Source: Adiantum capillus-veneris (lineage: Eukaryota; Streptophyta; Polypodiopsida; Polypodiales; Pteridaceae). Taken from it: a stretch of 58,000 nt of DNA. The position numbers and the translations under genes were made by a program. Positions 14,225-24,222 of the stretch are shown piece after piece. The DNA lies in the NCBI GenBank assembly GCA_014529385.2, contig CM043963.1:65921895-65979894 (forward strand). The letters are read 5' to 3'. Every line of letters begins with the position of its first letter. The first letter of the stretch is position 1. The notes under the pieces were generated by a model. That model saw only the letters and a program-made list of their open reading frames with translations. It did not search any database and had not been told where the DNA came from.

Positions 14225-15372
14225 CTACAGGGAGATTAGTATTGACTTCTCTATATTGCACTTGGATCCCGAGGCCACGGCAAATGTTTGCACAATCTCT
14301 GGAGCTCTCCTGACAACTTGAGGGCACGCCTTCAAGAATAGGAGTGTATCATTTGCGAACATTTTGGCCAGTAGCTGGTCGTTGCCCGACAATGCTAGAC
14401 CTTGAATCTCTTTCCGCGTAGCACTGGCTTCGAGCATCGTAATGAGAGGATGTGACCCGATGGCGAACAACAAGGGGTCCAGGGGACATCCTTGCTTAAT
14501 AGAACATTTTAACCTCAAAAGATCCCACAATTTTGTCATTAAACAGGAGCTCTGACTGGCTGTCAACGCCTAGAGTGCGTATGAGGCAACAAAGGTGAGG
14601 CCCAAAGCCCAAAGCTCCCATGACTTCTTCTATATAGGACCATTCTATCCTATCATAGGCTTTGTCAAGGTCTAGCTGCAGCAAGATGCACTCTTGCTTG
14701 GAGAATGATGCATACTCTATTCCTACCATTGATGCCAAGATATTGTCATATATAGATCTCCCTTTAATGAACCCGTGTTGATGGGGAGAGATGATCCAAC
14801 TTAGGAGGGGGGCTATCGCCTTGGCACTAATTTTGTATGCTAATGACATCATTGTAATGGGAGCCAATTTTTAAGATGAGAGCAACAAATCTGTTTGGAG
14901 ATGGGCTTGATAAGCCATCTCTTAACACTTGCAAGTCTGAGAGCTATCGCCTTGGCACTAATTTTGTATGCTAATGACATCATCGTAATGGGAGCCAATT
15001 TTTAAGTTGAGAGCAACAAATCTGTTTGGAGATGGGCTTGATAAGCCATCTCTTAACACTTGCATCCAATGACTCTTCAATAACAGCTAGATTGGCCATC
15101 TGTGTGACTGGACCCTTGAGATCATCCCAAAATTCCTTGAAGAATTCAGCCGTCAGTCCATCCCAGCCGGGGGACTTTTCCTTGCCAAGAGCTTTAAGTG
15201 CCGCTGAGCATTCCTCCTCAAAGAAGGCCTTTTCCATGTGGTTGGCTTCCTCCTGGAGGACCTTCTTTTCTACACTTCCAAGTAAAGACGACCGGGCTTC
15301 TTCCACTTCCTGAGATTGGGTCTCTGGCCGGCCGATAATCTGGTTGAGATACTTGAGCATAAGTGCAGCCAT
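14225..15372 (-). pseudogene. LINE ORF2 reverse transcriptase region, broken
   Basis: Frames at 15372-14980, 14867-14496 and 14566-14225 carry ordered LINE RT motifs: KSPGWDGLTAEFFKEFW, then GFIKGRSIYDNI, LDLDKAYDRIEW, QGCPLDPLLFAI, and the catalytic block as MFANDTLLF. In active LINEs this block is [FY]ADD, so the first catalytic Asp is Asn here. The RT is also split by a 131-bp tandem duplication (14812-15064) and by frameshifts. It cannot be functional as it stands. Confidence 0.85.
14812..15064. repeat. 131-bp tandem duplication inside the LINE RT
   Basis: The segment starting GCTATCGCCTTGGCACTAAT at 14812 is repeated at 14943 with very few differences, up to AACACTTGCA. It duplicates part of the RT coding sequence and breaks the frame. 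The near identity of the two halves suggests the duplication is younger than most other damage in the element. Confidence 0.9.
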
Positions 15373-15391
15373 CTCATCTTGGTTTTAATTT

Positions 15392-16565
15392 CTATTTTTT
15401 CTCATCATCAAGCACTTGCACCCGGCCTTGACTTTTCCTCACTTTCAAAGCCCTAAAAAAAGTGCTTGGTTGCAGGAAAGTTTTCCTAGATAGCAATCTC
15501 GCCTTCTTGATTTCCTCCAGTTGTTCGTTGGCCAGGTGAGATTTAGCTTCAAGCCATCGCTTGTGCTCATCTTCGGTACCCAGTACGGCAGCCTTCCTAG
15601 AGGCTAATTGCGCTGCCTCCTCTGTGAGATGTTTGATATGTGCCTCATTGGCTTTTTTTACCCGAGGACCCGCAGTTTTGAAAGCTTTTTGTACACTCCG
15701 AACAAGTACATTCCAAGCACTAGGTTTATTCAACCCCACATATTTCTTGAGATTCCCCAACACTTTCTTGGTGAAGCTTCTGAAGAGAGGGTCTTTGAAC
15801 AGGTGTGTCCCTTTAACAAGAAGCTTTTTCTCCCCTCTCGGGGATTGCTCCCCCCCTTTTTCTTTCTTCAGTTGTAAGTGTAATGGCATGTGATCGGAGA
15901 GGCTTTTTGTTGAGATTACCTTCATCTCTAACGTCGATGAGATCCAGTCAGCTTGATGAGAGCAGTAGCATCTATCTAGTCGGGAGGCAGTGCGGGCATA
16001 CTGAAGGCTTGTGTAGGTGAATCCAAGCATGATGTTCCATGGGCCCACTTCCCACAAGTCAATCATTGCCCACTTCTCACATAAGATCAGCCATTTAGAC
16101 TTTTTTGAGCCAGCGAGTAGATTGGCGGAGCGTGTTTTGTCCTTGCTTTTCTCGACCATATTGAAATCTCCAAACATCAGCCACTCCCCTTTGATCGGAG
16201 TATCCCTACGATGCATCCAAAGTTTAGCTATATCCTTTGCGTTGCAAGGGCCGTAAACATTTACTATGGTGATAGGTTGATTGTCCCATCTGATTCTAAC
16301 ACCAAGGACTCCTCCGGAAGGGTGGTTTAAGAACCACCTTTGGCTCCAAATCTCTGTCATCAATGAACAAGACTCCACTGGAGCCGTCGCTTCCTTCCCC
16401 ATAAAAGATATTTTTTTTTTCCTACAACCTGTTTTCTCTTGCACTGGGCTCCAAATTATGTTCTTGGATGGCCCAGCAATTGACTACCTTCTCTTTCTTC
16501 ACTTCCTCCCAGAAGAGAGAGCCCTTCTTCCGGTTTTTAGTCCCTTCACATTCCAAGATTGAATA
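15392..16565 (-). pseudogene. LINE ORF2 N-terminus: APE-type endonuclease
   Basis: The endonuclease starts near 16565 (SWNVKGL, then QEHN) and continues, after a frameshift at an A-run near 16410-16420, in the frame 16444-15392. Ordered motifs are NVYGP, GDFNMV, LDRCYCS and SDHMPL, the catalytic His motif of the endonuclease/exonuclease/phosphatase fold. After it comes a roughly 150-residue Lys/Glu-rich linker leading to the RT. The enzyme nicks target DNA for target-primed reverse transcription. Only the poly-A frameshift and an early stop clearly break this part. Confidence 0.88.
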
Positions 16566-16578
16566 GAGAGAGTATCCA

Positions 16579-17880
16579 TCATTGGGAAAGGGGGACAAGT
16601 TCTTCTACCTCCAGGAACTCTTCACCCGAGTTCCCATTCAGGTGGTCCTCTTCCATTGGCTCCTTTTCTGCTAGAACCTGCATGGTATCCAGCTTGGAAG
16701 TGAAAAAGTCCTCTTGATTCCTCGTCCCCAGAACTTTGAATATATTGTCATACAGGACAGGAGGCTTTGGGAAATCCCATGGGAGACCTATGATTTGTCC
16801 CAAGGCCCTAGCCTTTTCTTTGAACCGTTTACATGAAATATGAGATACTTGTTGCCAGCCCTCATCTTTTGACCTAATAATTGGAGACATCACGATCTTC
16901 TGCATTATTGGGGTGGCCGTCCTTTGCTGAGCGATGGATGAAAATCGATAGCTTTGGGTGGTCTTGCCCTTACCCCGGTTGCCATAATCTTGTTTCTCCA
17001 CATCTTTATTCAAGTTGACTTTATTTTGCCCACCCTCTGCCTTGCCAAGATCTTCAAAAGGCTTCTTTGATGGATCTACTATATTCATGCCACCCTGTGG
17101 GGTAGCCTGTGATTCGCTTCTCTCCTCTGTAGGCTTTAACACCTCAACAGGACATGCCCTCGCAAAATGCCCGCACTTGTTGCATTTGAAGCAGGCCCTG
17201 AAGAAGGTGTTAAAGTTAAGAGGAATGATCTATAGCCCTACCCCAACATTCGTTACCAATTTCTTTGGCTGTGGCTTCCTCAGATCCCATCAGATGCAAA
17301 CCTTGTTTGCTCCTACCCCCGAGGCTCTGACAGATGGGACAAACAATGGATCACCAAGCGAAGCAGCAAGGTGGGGGTTCAAGTTCTTTCTAAGCCATAC
17401 TGGGAGGTTGCCAAACTCCACCCATACTAGACAGAGATCCTTGAATGCCTCGTTAGATTCAATCAGAGGGTGCCAAGGGAGCACGCACACCGGTGCACGA
17501 TTGAAGAACAGCGGGATTTTTGCCAAAACCTTCTCCACCATTGCACTGTCGTTGAACTGAACTAACACGAATCCCTTTGCTACATATTGGGTGAATATTA
17601 CCATGTCGTGTTGATTCAACACCAATGGACTACAAAGCCAATTATAGAGCTCAATTCTATTGGGAACTCTCCACATAAACCCGAAGACCAGAGTGGAATT
17701 TGCAACCTCCGCAAGCTGTTTTTTCAATATGGCAGGGGGAACAAACACCCTAACGGCATCTTCCACCTCGACACGCTGCAGGAGCGCCTTCTTAAGTGCT
17801 TGGAAAGCTCTATCCCCTTTGGCCACTTCAGCAGCATCCTCCTACGACGCCAAATCCTCGCGCGACCTTTTATTCAATGA
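16579..17880 (-). pseudogene. LINE ORF1: DUF4283-like domain and CCHC zinc knuckle
   Basis: The frame at 17826-17290 resembles the DUF4283 domain found at the start of plant LINE ORF1 proteins (VFGFMWRVPNRIELYNWL, KGFVLVQFND, WVEFGNLPVWLRKNLN). An in-frame TAG just upstream of 17826 interrupts otherwise sensible sequence, so the true start lies higher. A C-x2-C-x4-H-x4-C knuckle (CFKCNKCGHFARAC) lies at 17152-17193 in another frame, followed by a Lys/Glu-rich tail at 17142-16579. The protein would coat LINE RNA. At least one stop and one frameshift break it. Confidence 0.8.
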
Positions 17881-17990
17881 CAGTGCACACAGGATTGCCG
17901 CTTGCCAGGACAAGGGTAGGACCAGTCACGGCCAAGGGCCAGGAAGGACATGCAGTCAAGGGGGTCCCTATATTTAGCAGGCCAAGGGCC

Positions 17991-18058
17991 TATATAGGGC
18001 ATGGCTGGGTGGATATTAGCATGTTCCAGTCCCCTTGCCCTTTCACTGGTATTAGAGC
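17991..18058 (+). promoter_or_regulatory. LTR end: TATA box and initiator-Met-type primer site
   Basis: TATATAGG at 17991-17998 is followed about 50 bp later by TGGTATTAGAGC (18047-18058). This differs by one base from TGGTATCAGAGC, the minus-strand primer site complementary to initiator Met tRNA in many plant LTR elements. It marks the end of a 5' LTR and the start of an internal region to the right. The rest of the LTR is missing or was displaced by the LINE to the left. Confidence 0.6.
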
Positions 18059-20576
18059 TCAGGGAGGGAGCAACCATGGAGGAGGGGAAGAAGCATGGCC
18101 TTCTCTCCCGTTCTCTCTCTCGATCTCTCTCTCTCGATCGCCTTCAACATGAGACATAGCCTCTCAAGGGCACTCTCTCTCGCTCTCCGCTCGTAGACAA
18201 GCCGACAAGGCATGGCCGTGAGAAGGAGTGCTCCACAGGCGGGGAAGGCGGGAAGAGAAGCCCCGACGTGTGCAGGCCCGCTTACGAAGGGTAGAACCGA
18301 CAGGAAACGATATTGTTGTGTGCAAGGCCTCTTGCAGCGAGGGAGGAAGATGGTCGACCTATGCAAAACCGGGCTTTGTTAGGCTTGTCGAGTTCGCCAT
18401 GGTCCAAGGAGGATGGTTCGTCACAGTAGCCTGGCTAGAAACGGCCCTCAGCGTGCGTTCTAAATGGTTTCCTCCCTGCACAGACAAGAGCTTGCTGCCA
18501 TCGCCAGGTTTAATTTTCTTTTTTTTTTCTTTTTTTTTCTGCCTTTCCCACTATTGGGCACCCTAGGGCGCCCATGGGCCACCCAAGCAGCCTGTCACAC
18601 GACTGCAATTTACGGTCATAAGGGCCTATCATATGAGCTGCCATGCGAAGCTGCATGGCCATACCAAAAAGACAATCTATGATAGGACAGCCGCACTGGG
18701 AAGCTGCAACATGCCATCATGCATGCAAAGGCTGTACGGTTTGATCGACAACAAAAATCTTCGGCACGCCTTAGAAAATTCGGCATGCAAAGGGGCATCA
18801 ACACGATTCAATGATCATCGGCAATGGATATGGGCCAACACAGGTATGACTTGTCTGTGATATCACTGCCGATCCTTTTCTTTTGCCTTGAATATGATAT
18901 CTTACTCGATACAATCTCACCTAGACGAGGTAATTCTGTCTCCACTTTCGGTCAATAGACCAATGTCCTCAGTGGGTCGGCACGGTCCACAATACGTAGA
19001 TTTCTTTAAAGCTAGCTTGCTTCTGAGTTTCTTTTGCAGAAACTTTTTCATGAGTACAAGCAAGCTTCCAGGCCATGCTTCATGGTGGAAGGGGAGTTGT
19101 TCCAAGAGATGTTTGTCAAGGACAAAGTACATGCATCATCATGCAACGAGTCAAATGTTGCTAACAAGGATATCCAGGAAAAGACGACATGGTGTCACCG
19201 CTCGAAGAGGGCTTTGTCAGCATTGGTAAGCAAGTCGATTTTCACATTTTCAATTCTCAATTCATTGAATTTTGTAGATCTCTTTAAGTTCACAGCATAC
19301 ATTGGGCTTTTCAATCATCGAGCCGCTCAATCATCTTTCGGCACGTGAATGTTTTTCATGCATGGGATATGCTATGGTCAATAGCTATGAGCACAGTCTT
19401 TGGCCCAATGACTTTTACCATTAACGGTTTGCAGTAGGATAAACATTTTACTTTTGGGTTGGAATTTTGGCTCGAACATGGTTCAACGGCAATGTTCGAT
19501 CCAAAGGTTCAAGCAAGCTGTGACATGTTGGTACATGCAAGGCCTGTGAATGTGCTCCAACGTGTTTTCTAACGTAAGTGGCAATGCCTGCATGCCAAGC
19601 TGTGCAACTCGGGGTTACTTTTCCTTTACCTATCTCGCGTATGACAACGTTGTGACCAACATCACGGGAGCAAGGCTCCATCTAAAGATCCAGAGGATAA
19701 CAAATCAAGCCACGCAAGTACGAGCATAAATATCCTTTGACTATGAGCTCTTAGGAACTCCATAAGTGGTTACGGGAAGCAAGGCTACCAATTTGGCATC
19801 TTCCATTGAGATTTTCTCGTCTGGTTTATGCTATGCGCATCCAACCTTCAAGGCATTTATCAGTTTGTCCGCGTATTCTTTCATTACATGCAAAGGGGAT
19901 GTATATGATATACACGACAACTCCCACTTGTGCAGCAGTTATGGCTATGCGCCACTTTTAAGCGACTTTTCTTCCACGGAATATCGGGCCAGGGGGTTAC
20001 AGCAACAACCAGGTTAGCCAAGTTTAAATTTTTCTTGTTTTTCACTGTTTACACCTTACTTGGCAATTACAGTCATTGTGCAAAGCAAAGTGCTTTGGCA
20101 ATTTTATGGGAAGCAAGGCTTCGGGTAACTGGCCAAACAGGGAATATCAGCTCACAGAATCCCTACCAGTCTAAACTGTGCAAGGCACTTACGATTTTCG
20201 TTCTCACGTTTGAGGCAATCACTCTCGCCAAGGGCTTAAAAATCTGTATGCAAGGCATGCTAACCGGGTGGCACATTAGGAGAAACTTGGACTCAATTTT
20301 GGGCCCTGTAAGAAACGCCAACTCAGCATAGAGAGAGGTAATTATGAAAAATGCAAAAGTTTTTTTTGGGAATTCTATTTCTCATAGTACAAACGTGAAA
20401 GTTTGCTCAATCACTTAAATGCATGCTCGTACAAAATGCTTTTCGAGAGCCCAACTTAAGTGTACACAAAATTCCATGTCTGTGAATCTTAATGAGTGAT
20501 GTGATGTGCGATGTGCGATGAGAGAAAACACATAAGAGTTGTTTTCAAAATACAAAAATAATGCCACGGAATAGAG
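18059..20576 (+). other. Non-coding interior following a primer site, no domain recognised
   Basis: This stretch follows the primer site at 18047 but shows no gag, protease or polymerase motif on either strand. Frames are short and unfamiliar. It is either the leader of a decayed or non-coding LTR element or unrelated sequence. A GATGTGCGATGTGCGATG mini-repeat lies near 20501-20520. Confidence 0.35.
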
Positions 20577-21243
20577 GCACAAGTATCAATCACCTTTTTA
20601 TGAAGTACTCGCAATTTAAATTCGAACAGATTGTACTTGATAGTGATTGATAGGTACTATTTAAAACTATGAAGGAATCAGAACCATGCGAATAGAGGCG
20701 CTTGAGGGGTCTCTGGGACCTCTATTCGCTTGGTTCTGACCTTATGAGGCCCTACGATTAAGATATAGCACTTTTTAAGCCCACGGATGCATCCGGAACG
20801 TCCAAAAACCATAGGATAGCTCTTTAAAACACTGAAATATGACGTCTCTAGCTCAAGATATAGCATTTTTAAGCCTAGGGCCTCATGAGGTCGGTACCAA
20901 GCGAATACTCTCTATTCGCTTGGTACCGACCTCATGAGGCCCTAGGCTTAAAAATGCTATATCTTGAGCTAGAGACGTCATATTTCAGTGTTTTAAAGAG
21001 CTATCCTATGGTTTTTGGACGTTCCGGATGCATCCGTGGGCTTAAAAAGTGCTATATCTTAATCCTAGGGCCTCATAAGGTCAGAACCAAGCGAATAGAG
21101 GTCCCAGAGACCCCTCAAGCGCCTCTATTCGCATGGTTCTGACTCCTTCATAGTCTTAAATAGTACCTATCAATCACTATCAAGTACAATCTGTTCGAAT
21201 TTAAATTGCGAGTACTTCATAAAAAGGTGATTGATACTTGTGC
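20577..21243. repeat. 667-bp near-perfect inverted repeat (foldback), 5-nt loop
   Basis: Left arm 20577-20907 and right arm 20913-21243 (331 bp each) are mirror images around position 20910, separated only by CTCTC. The pairing is exact in register over the whole length with no net indel. By eye I find only about three mismatches, for example CCTACGATT against CCTAGGATT. The arms contain inner repeats: GCGAATAGAGG...CCTCTATTCGC is itself a hairpin, AAGATATAGCA(C)TTTTTAAGCC occurs twice per arm, and TGAGGCCCTA occurs twice per arm. RNA from either strand would form a long double-stranded hairpin. I see no target duplication and no known TIR. Confidence 0.95.
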
Positions 21244-21352
21244 GAGATGCACAAGTATTAATATTTGTGCGAGATGCACAAGTACAAGTACTTCACTTTA
21301 TATGATAGCAACAACGGGTCATAAAAAGGCGTTCGACGCTTGTGCCAGATGT
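21235..21352. repeat. Small repeated hairpins at the edge of the foldback
   Basis: ACTTGTGC-GAGAT-GCACAAGT (21235-21255) is an 8-bp stem with a 5-nt loop. A near copy follows at 21264-21284. At 21318-21352 the string CATAAAAAGGCG..CGCTTGTGCCAGATG resembles the right end of the long foldback (CATAAAAAGGTG..ACTTGTGCGAGATG). The end of the inverted repeat therefore seems to have been re-duplicated outward. Confidence 0.75.
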
Positions 21353-23395
21353 CTATTTTTTTTTTATTGGTAGATAAGTTAGTGGGCATCCATTGTTGCA
21401 AAACCGTGTTAAGAAAATGATGAAGCATTGAAATGGTGGTCTTGAGAAGCAGGCATTGTGTCTTTGGCATCATTGCACATAGTGGGTGGTTCGGTGGGTA
21501 GATAGTATAGGTTTGGATGGAATTGAAGGTGGGTGGGTGCTCTTACCTCTCGTCTCGAGGGAAGTGAAGGTGTAGGGCTAGGAAACCTTATGACTTTAGG
21601 TGCATTGTTTCTAGGGCGTAGTTCTTCCTCTGCTTTGCGATGCTATCTATCGTGTGTTGTTTGTGCGTGTTGTCAGGCTCTGTGCAGTTTTGTGTCTTTT
21701 GTTCCAAGTCCTTTCAAGTGGAGGACTAATGGGCTTTGAAGGGGTTGATGTGAGGCACTACGACCTGCAGCAGATTGTGATGGAAGACTTTTGCCCTTTG
21801 TTTTTCTGCGTTGTCATCTCCTGGAGAAGCCGGTTGTGGTGTAGGGGTGAGTGTTTGCTTGCATTAGTTCATCAAGGACGCGCTTTAGCATCCATGATTG
21901 CCACATGCAGGCATTGATTGTGGGACAGCTTTAGCAGCTTTGCTTGGCTAATGTGCTCGGCTATGAGGTGGATTGCATCCACACGCTCCACAGCTTTACT
22001 TGGCACAAGCATGGACGTTGCCTAATGTGCAACGCAGGTGATTTTTTTCTCCGTGATCTTTCACAAAGTGTTGCTCTTGTTTGTGACCACTTCATAAAGG
22101 GCACAAAGACAGTCCCGCCTTCGCCTCGCTTCATAGTCTCGGAGATGGGGACGCAGCCAGTATAGCAGCTTCCATAGCCCCAGATCTCGGTATGCTCCTC
22201 ATTCTTTTCATCCCCGTGATTTAACTATTCATCTTGCTGCAATTCTTTTGTTTTCCAAAACTTTCGCACTGCCCTCGACCTCAAGACCCTTAGAGCATTC
22301 GACCCACCTAATGCACGCCCACATCCTCCTTGGATCCAACCCATTTGAAGCATGCCCATGTCCTCCTTAGATTTATTGAAGCATGTTTGGTGGGGTGGGA
22401 CATGGTGCACTTAAGAGGTTTTGCTAATGTGCATAGTGGACCTTGGCCGCATATAGATCGTGGAGGTTAACCTCGTCTACACTTGCCATGTTTTAAATCT
22501 TGCATACTGCTTGCTTGACTTGTTTTTGTTTTCAACATAGGGGAAAAAGAAGATGAAGCTGACTAGATGGAGTGTAGTGGAGCGTAGAGACATAGTTACC
22601 TATCAGTGGCCTGCTCCGCCTGTGCAGATTCACAAAGGCTTGTCAAAAAGCATTTCTTCTACTCATACCTTTGTATCTTCGTGCTTGTGGAGATGGTCAA
22701 AAACCCTTTTTGTACATCTTTTGCACAACAATTTGCAATAGTCAAAGATCGTCGTGTTGCTCTCATTTGTCAGTGATTGCATGAAACAAGGTTTTTTGTC
22801 TAATGTTTATTTTTGTGGTGATTGTATCCTGATCAAGAACAATTGCTCTGCATTTATAGTAAATAATATCATTCGCTTTTCCTTGTTGAACTTATACATC
22901 CTGATTTTTTTATTTTTATTTTGTAAACAGCTTGTAGAAATCCGAGAGGGCATGCAAGAGGCAACTCTTGTCAAAGGGTTTTGTCTTACTTAGAGAAATT
23001 TAGCTTGGAGAGCAAATCACGGCTTTATCTAGTAGCATGGATTTGCCATCATTTTCTCATGTTGCAAAGCTTTGCCTCACGAAGCAACATTTGTCTCGTT
23101 CTTATTTTGAATTGCTTTTATTATGTTATGTTGCAAGTTGTGCCTTGTGGTGCTACTGGAGGAGGCATAGCCTGTAGGTGATAGTGTTGTGCTATGTAAC
23201 ACAAGCAACTGTATTTTCTTTGAATGTGATATCTTGCTCATTAGCTTTTATTTCTATCCTCTCAAGTGAGGGTTTGATATTAGCAGGTTTTTGTGGTTTA
23301 GACGTTGCAGGTCTAAGGTGAGATTCAAAAGCTTGTTGTTCATATGTTTTTTGTAGCACAAGGTATCCTTCATTGAAACGGCTAGTTGATTATGT

Positions 23396-23397
<2 letters not shown>
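21353..23397. other. No gene recognised
   Basis: T-rich sequence with short plus-strand frames (for example 21533-21917 and 21944-22165) that match no family I know and have no supporting splice or domain structure. I see nothing else in this stretch. Confidence 0.4.
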
Positions 23398-23438
<41 letters not shown>

Positions 23439-23571
23439 AGAAGAAGAAGAGAAGAAAATAATTTTAACGTAGTAGGAAACTATCCCAAGAGACCTTAAAG
23501 ACCTATCCGAAGAGGAGAGTTGAACTCCTGACCTCTTATCTAAGAGGGAAATGGCATACCCAATCTACCAC

Positions 23572-23602
<31 letters not shown>
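23398..23602. repeat. Two (GA)n arrays bracketing a tRNA-like segment
   Basis: GA runs at 23398-23435 (continuing into GAA repeats) and 23576-23602 flank the SINE-like segment. Confidence 0.9.
23436..23575 (-). mobile_element. tRNA-derived SINE-like element
   Basis: On the minus strand a perfect RNA polymerase III A box, TGGTAGATTGGG (23559-23570, consensus TRGYNNANNNGG), is followed about 33 bases later by a perfect B box, GTTCAACTC (23517-23525, consensus GWTCRANNC). The spacing is that of a tRNA. About 60 bp of body and a CTTCTTC-rich tail follow. A genuine tRNA is unlikely, since no clear acceptor stem pairs across it. The tRNA-like head with a simple tail fits a short plant SINE. Confidence 0.55.
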
Positions 23603-23607
<5 letters not shown>

Positions 23608-24222
23608 GTATTCATGCATTAAAAAATAATTAGAAAAAATAAAAATTGAACTAGTCTCGTTTGTTTTAGTATTATCTCCTTGGAGATTGTTGTGGGTTTA
23701 GCTTTGCTACGATGGTCATAACATAGGATTTTGCTTGCACTTGTATACAAGGTTTTTCTCCATTGGTTGGCTGAGCAAGGAGAAATGGGGATGTGGAACA
23801 ATTGTGCATGAAATTTTACGATGATTTTACAAGCTCTTTTGATAGTGTAGAGATTTTGACTAAAGAGGTGTCTCTACAAGGAGTTGTAATAAAGGATCTT
23901 TCTCCATGAGAAAATAGAAATTGTTGTCCCTGTTTTAATGTAAATCACATATCCAAAATGCTTACATCTCTCGATCTACAAAACTATGATTTGCTTATTC
24001 TTTCCCCTCGTCCTTATTGACGCCATCCTATCTCTTACTATTTCTCATGTTCTTCCTTGCTCATCTCCGTTCTCTATAGCCACACTTTTCTTCTATTGTT
24101 ATTTCTTTTTTGGTTGTGAGAAGGTGTGCAATGTACTCATCACAGAATGCTCTCAAGGTGAATATTTGATACTATGCCAACTCATGCTTTGTTGAACTCA
24201 TACATAATTTTCCGTTGTGTTT
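23603..24222. other. No gene recognised
   Basis: AT-rich sequence between a GA array and a LINE insertion. Frames are short and unfamiliar. Confidence 0.4.

Larger units (their letters stand above)
12505..17900 (-). mobile_element. Nearly full-length, inactive LINE (non-LTR retrotransposon)
   Basis: Read on the minus strand the order is ORF1 (RNA-binding domain and zinc knuckle), endonuclease, reverse transcriptase, zf-RVT tail, 3' UTR and a short A-rich tail (12505-12520). The 3' end is defined by comparison with the plus-strand copy at 24.2-25.2 kb, which shares the same UTR and tail. The 5' end is not sharp; I place it near 17900 because recognisable ORF1 coding ends there and LTR-type sequence begins soon after. 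Stops, frameshifts, a 131-bp internal duplication and a changed RT active site show that it is dead. I could not find target duplications. Confidence 0.85.

Noticed and set aside
20678-21142. Two mirror-image frames of 62 and 85 residues with the same translation
   Set aside because: They are the same sequence read from the two arms of the foldback; no family resemblance and no start context.
21533-22993. Series of plus-strand frames of 60-90 residues as a multi-exon gene
   Set aside because: No domain, no convincing splice chain and strongly T-rich composition; nothing distinguishes them from chance frames.
23515-23575. Functional tRNA gene on the minus strand
   Set aside because: A and B boxes are present, but I cannot pair an acceptor stem and the segment continues into a pyrimidine-rich tail.
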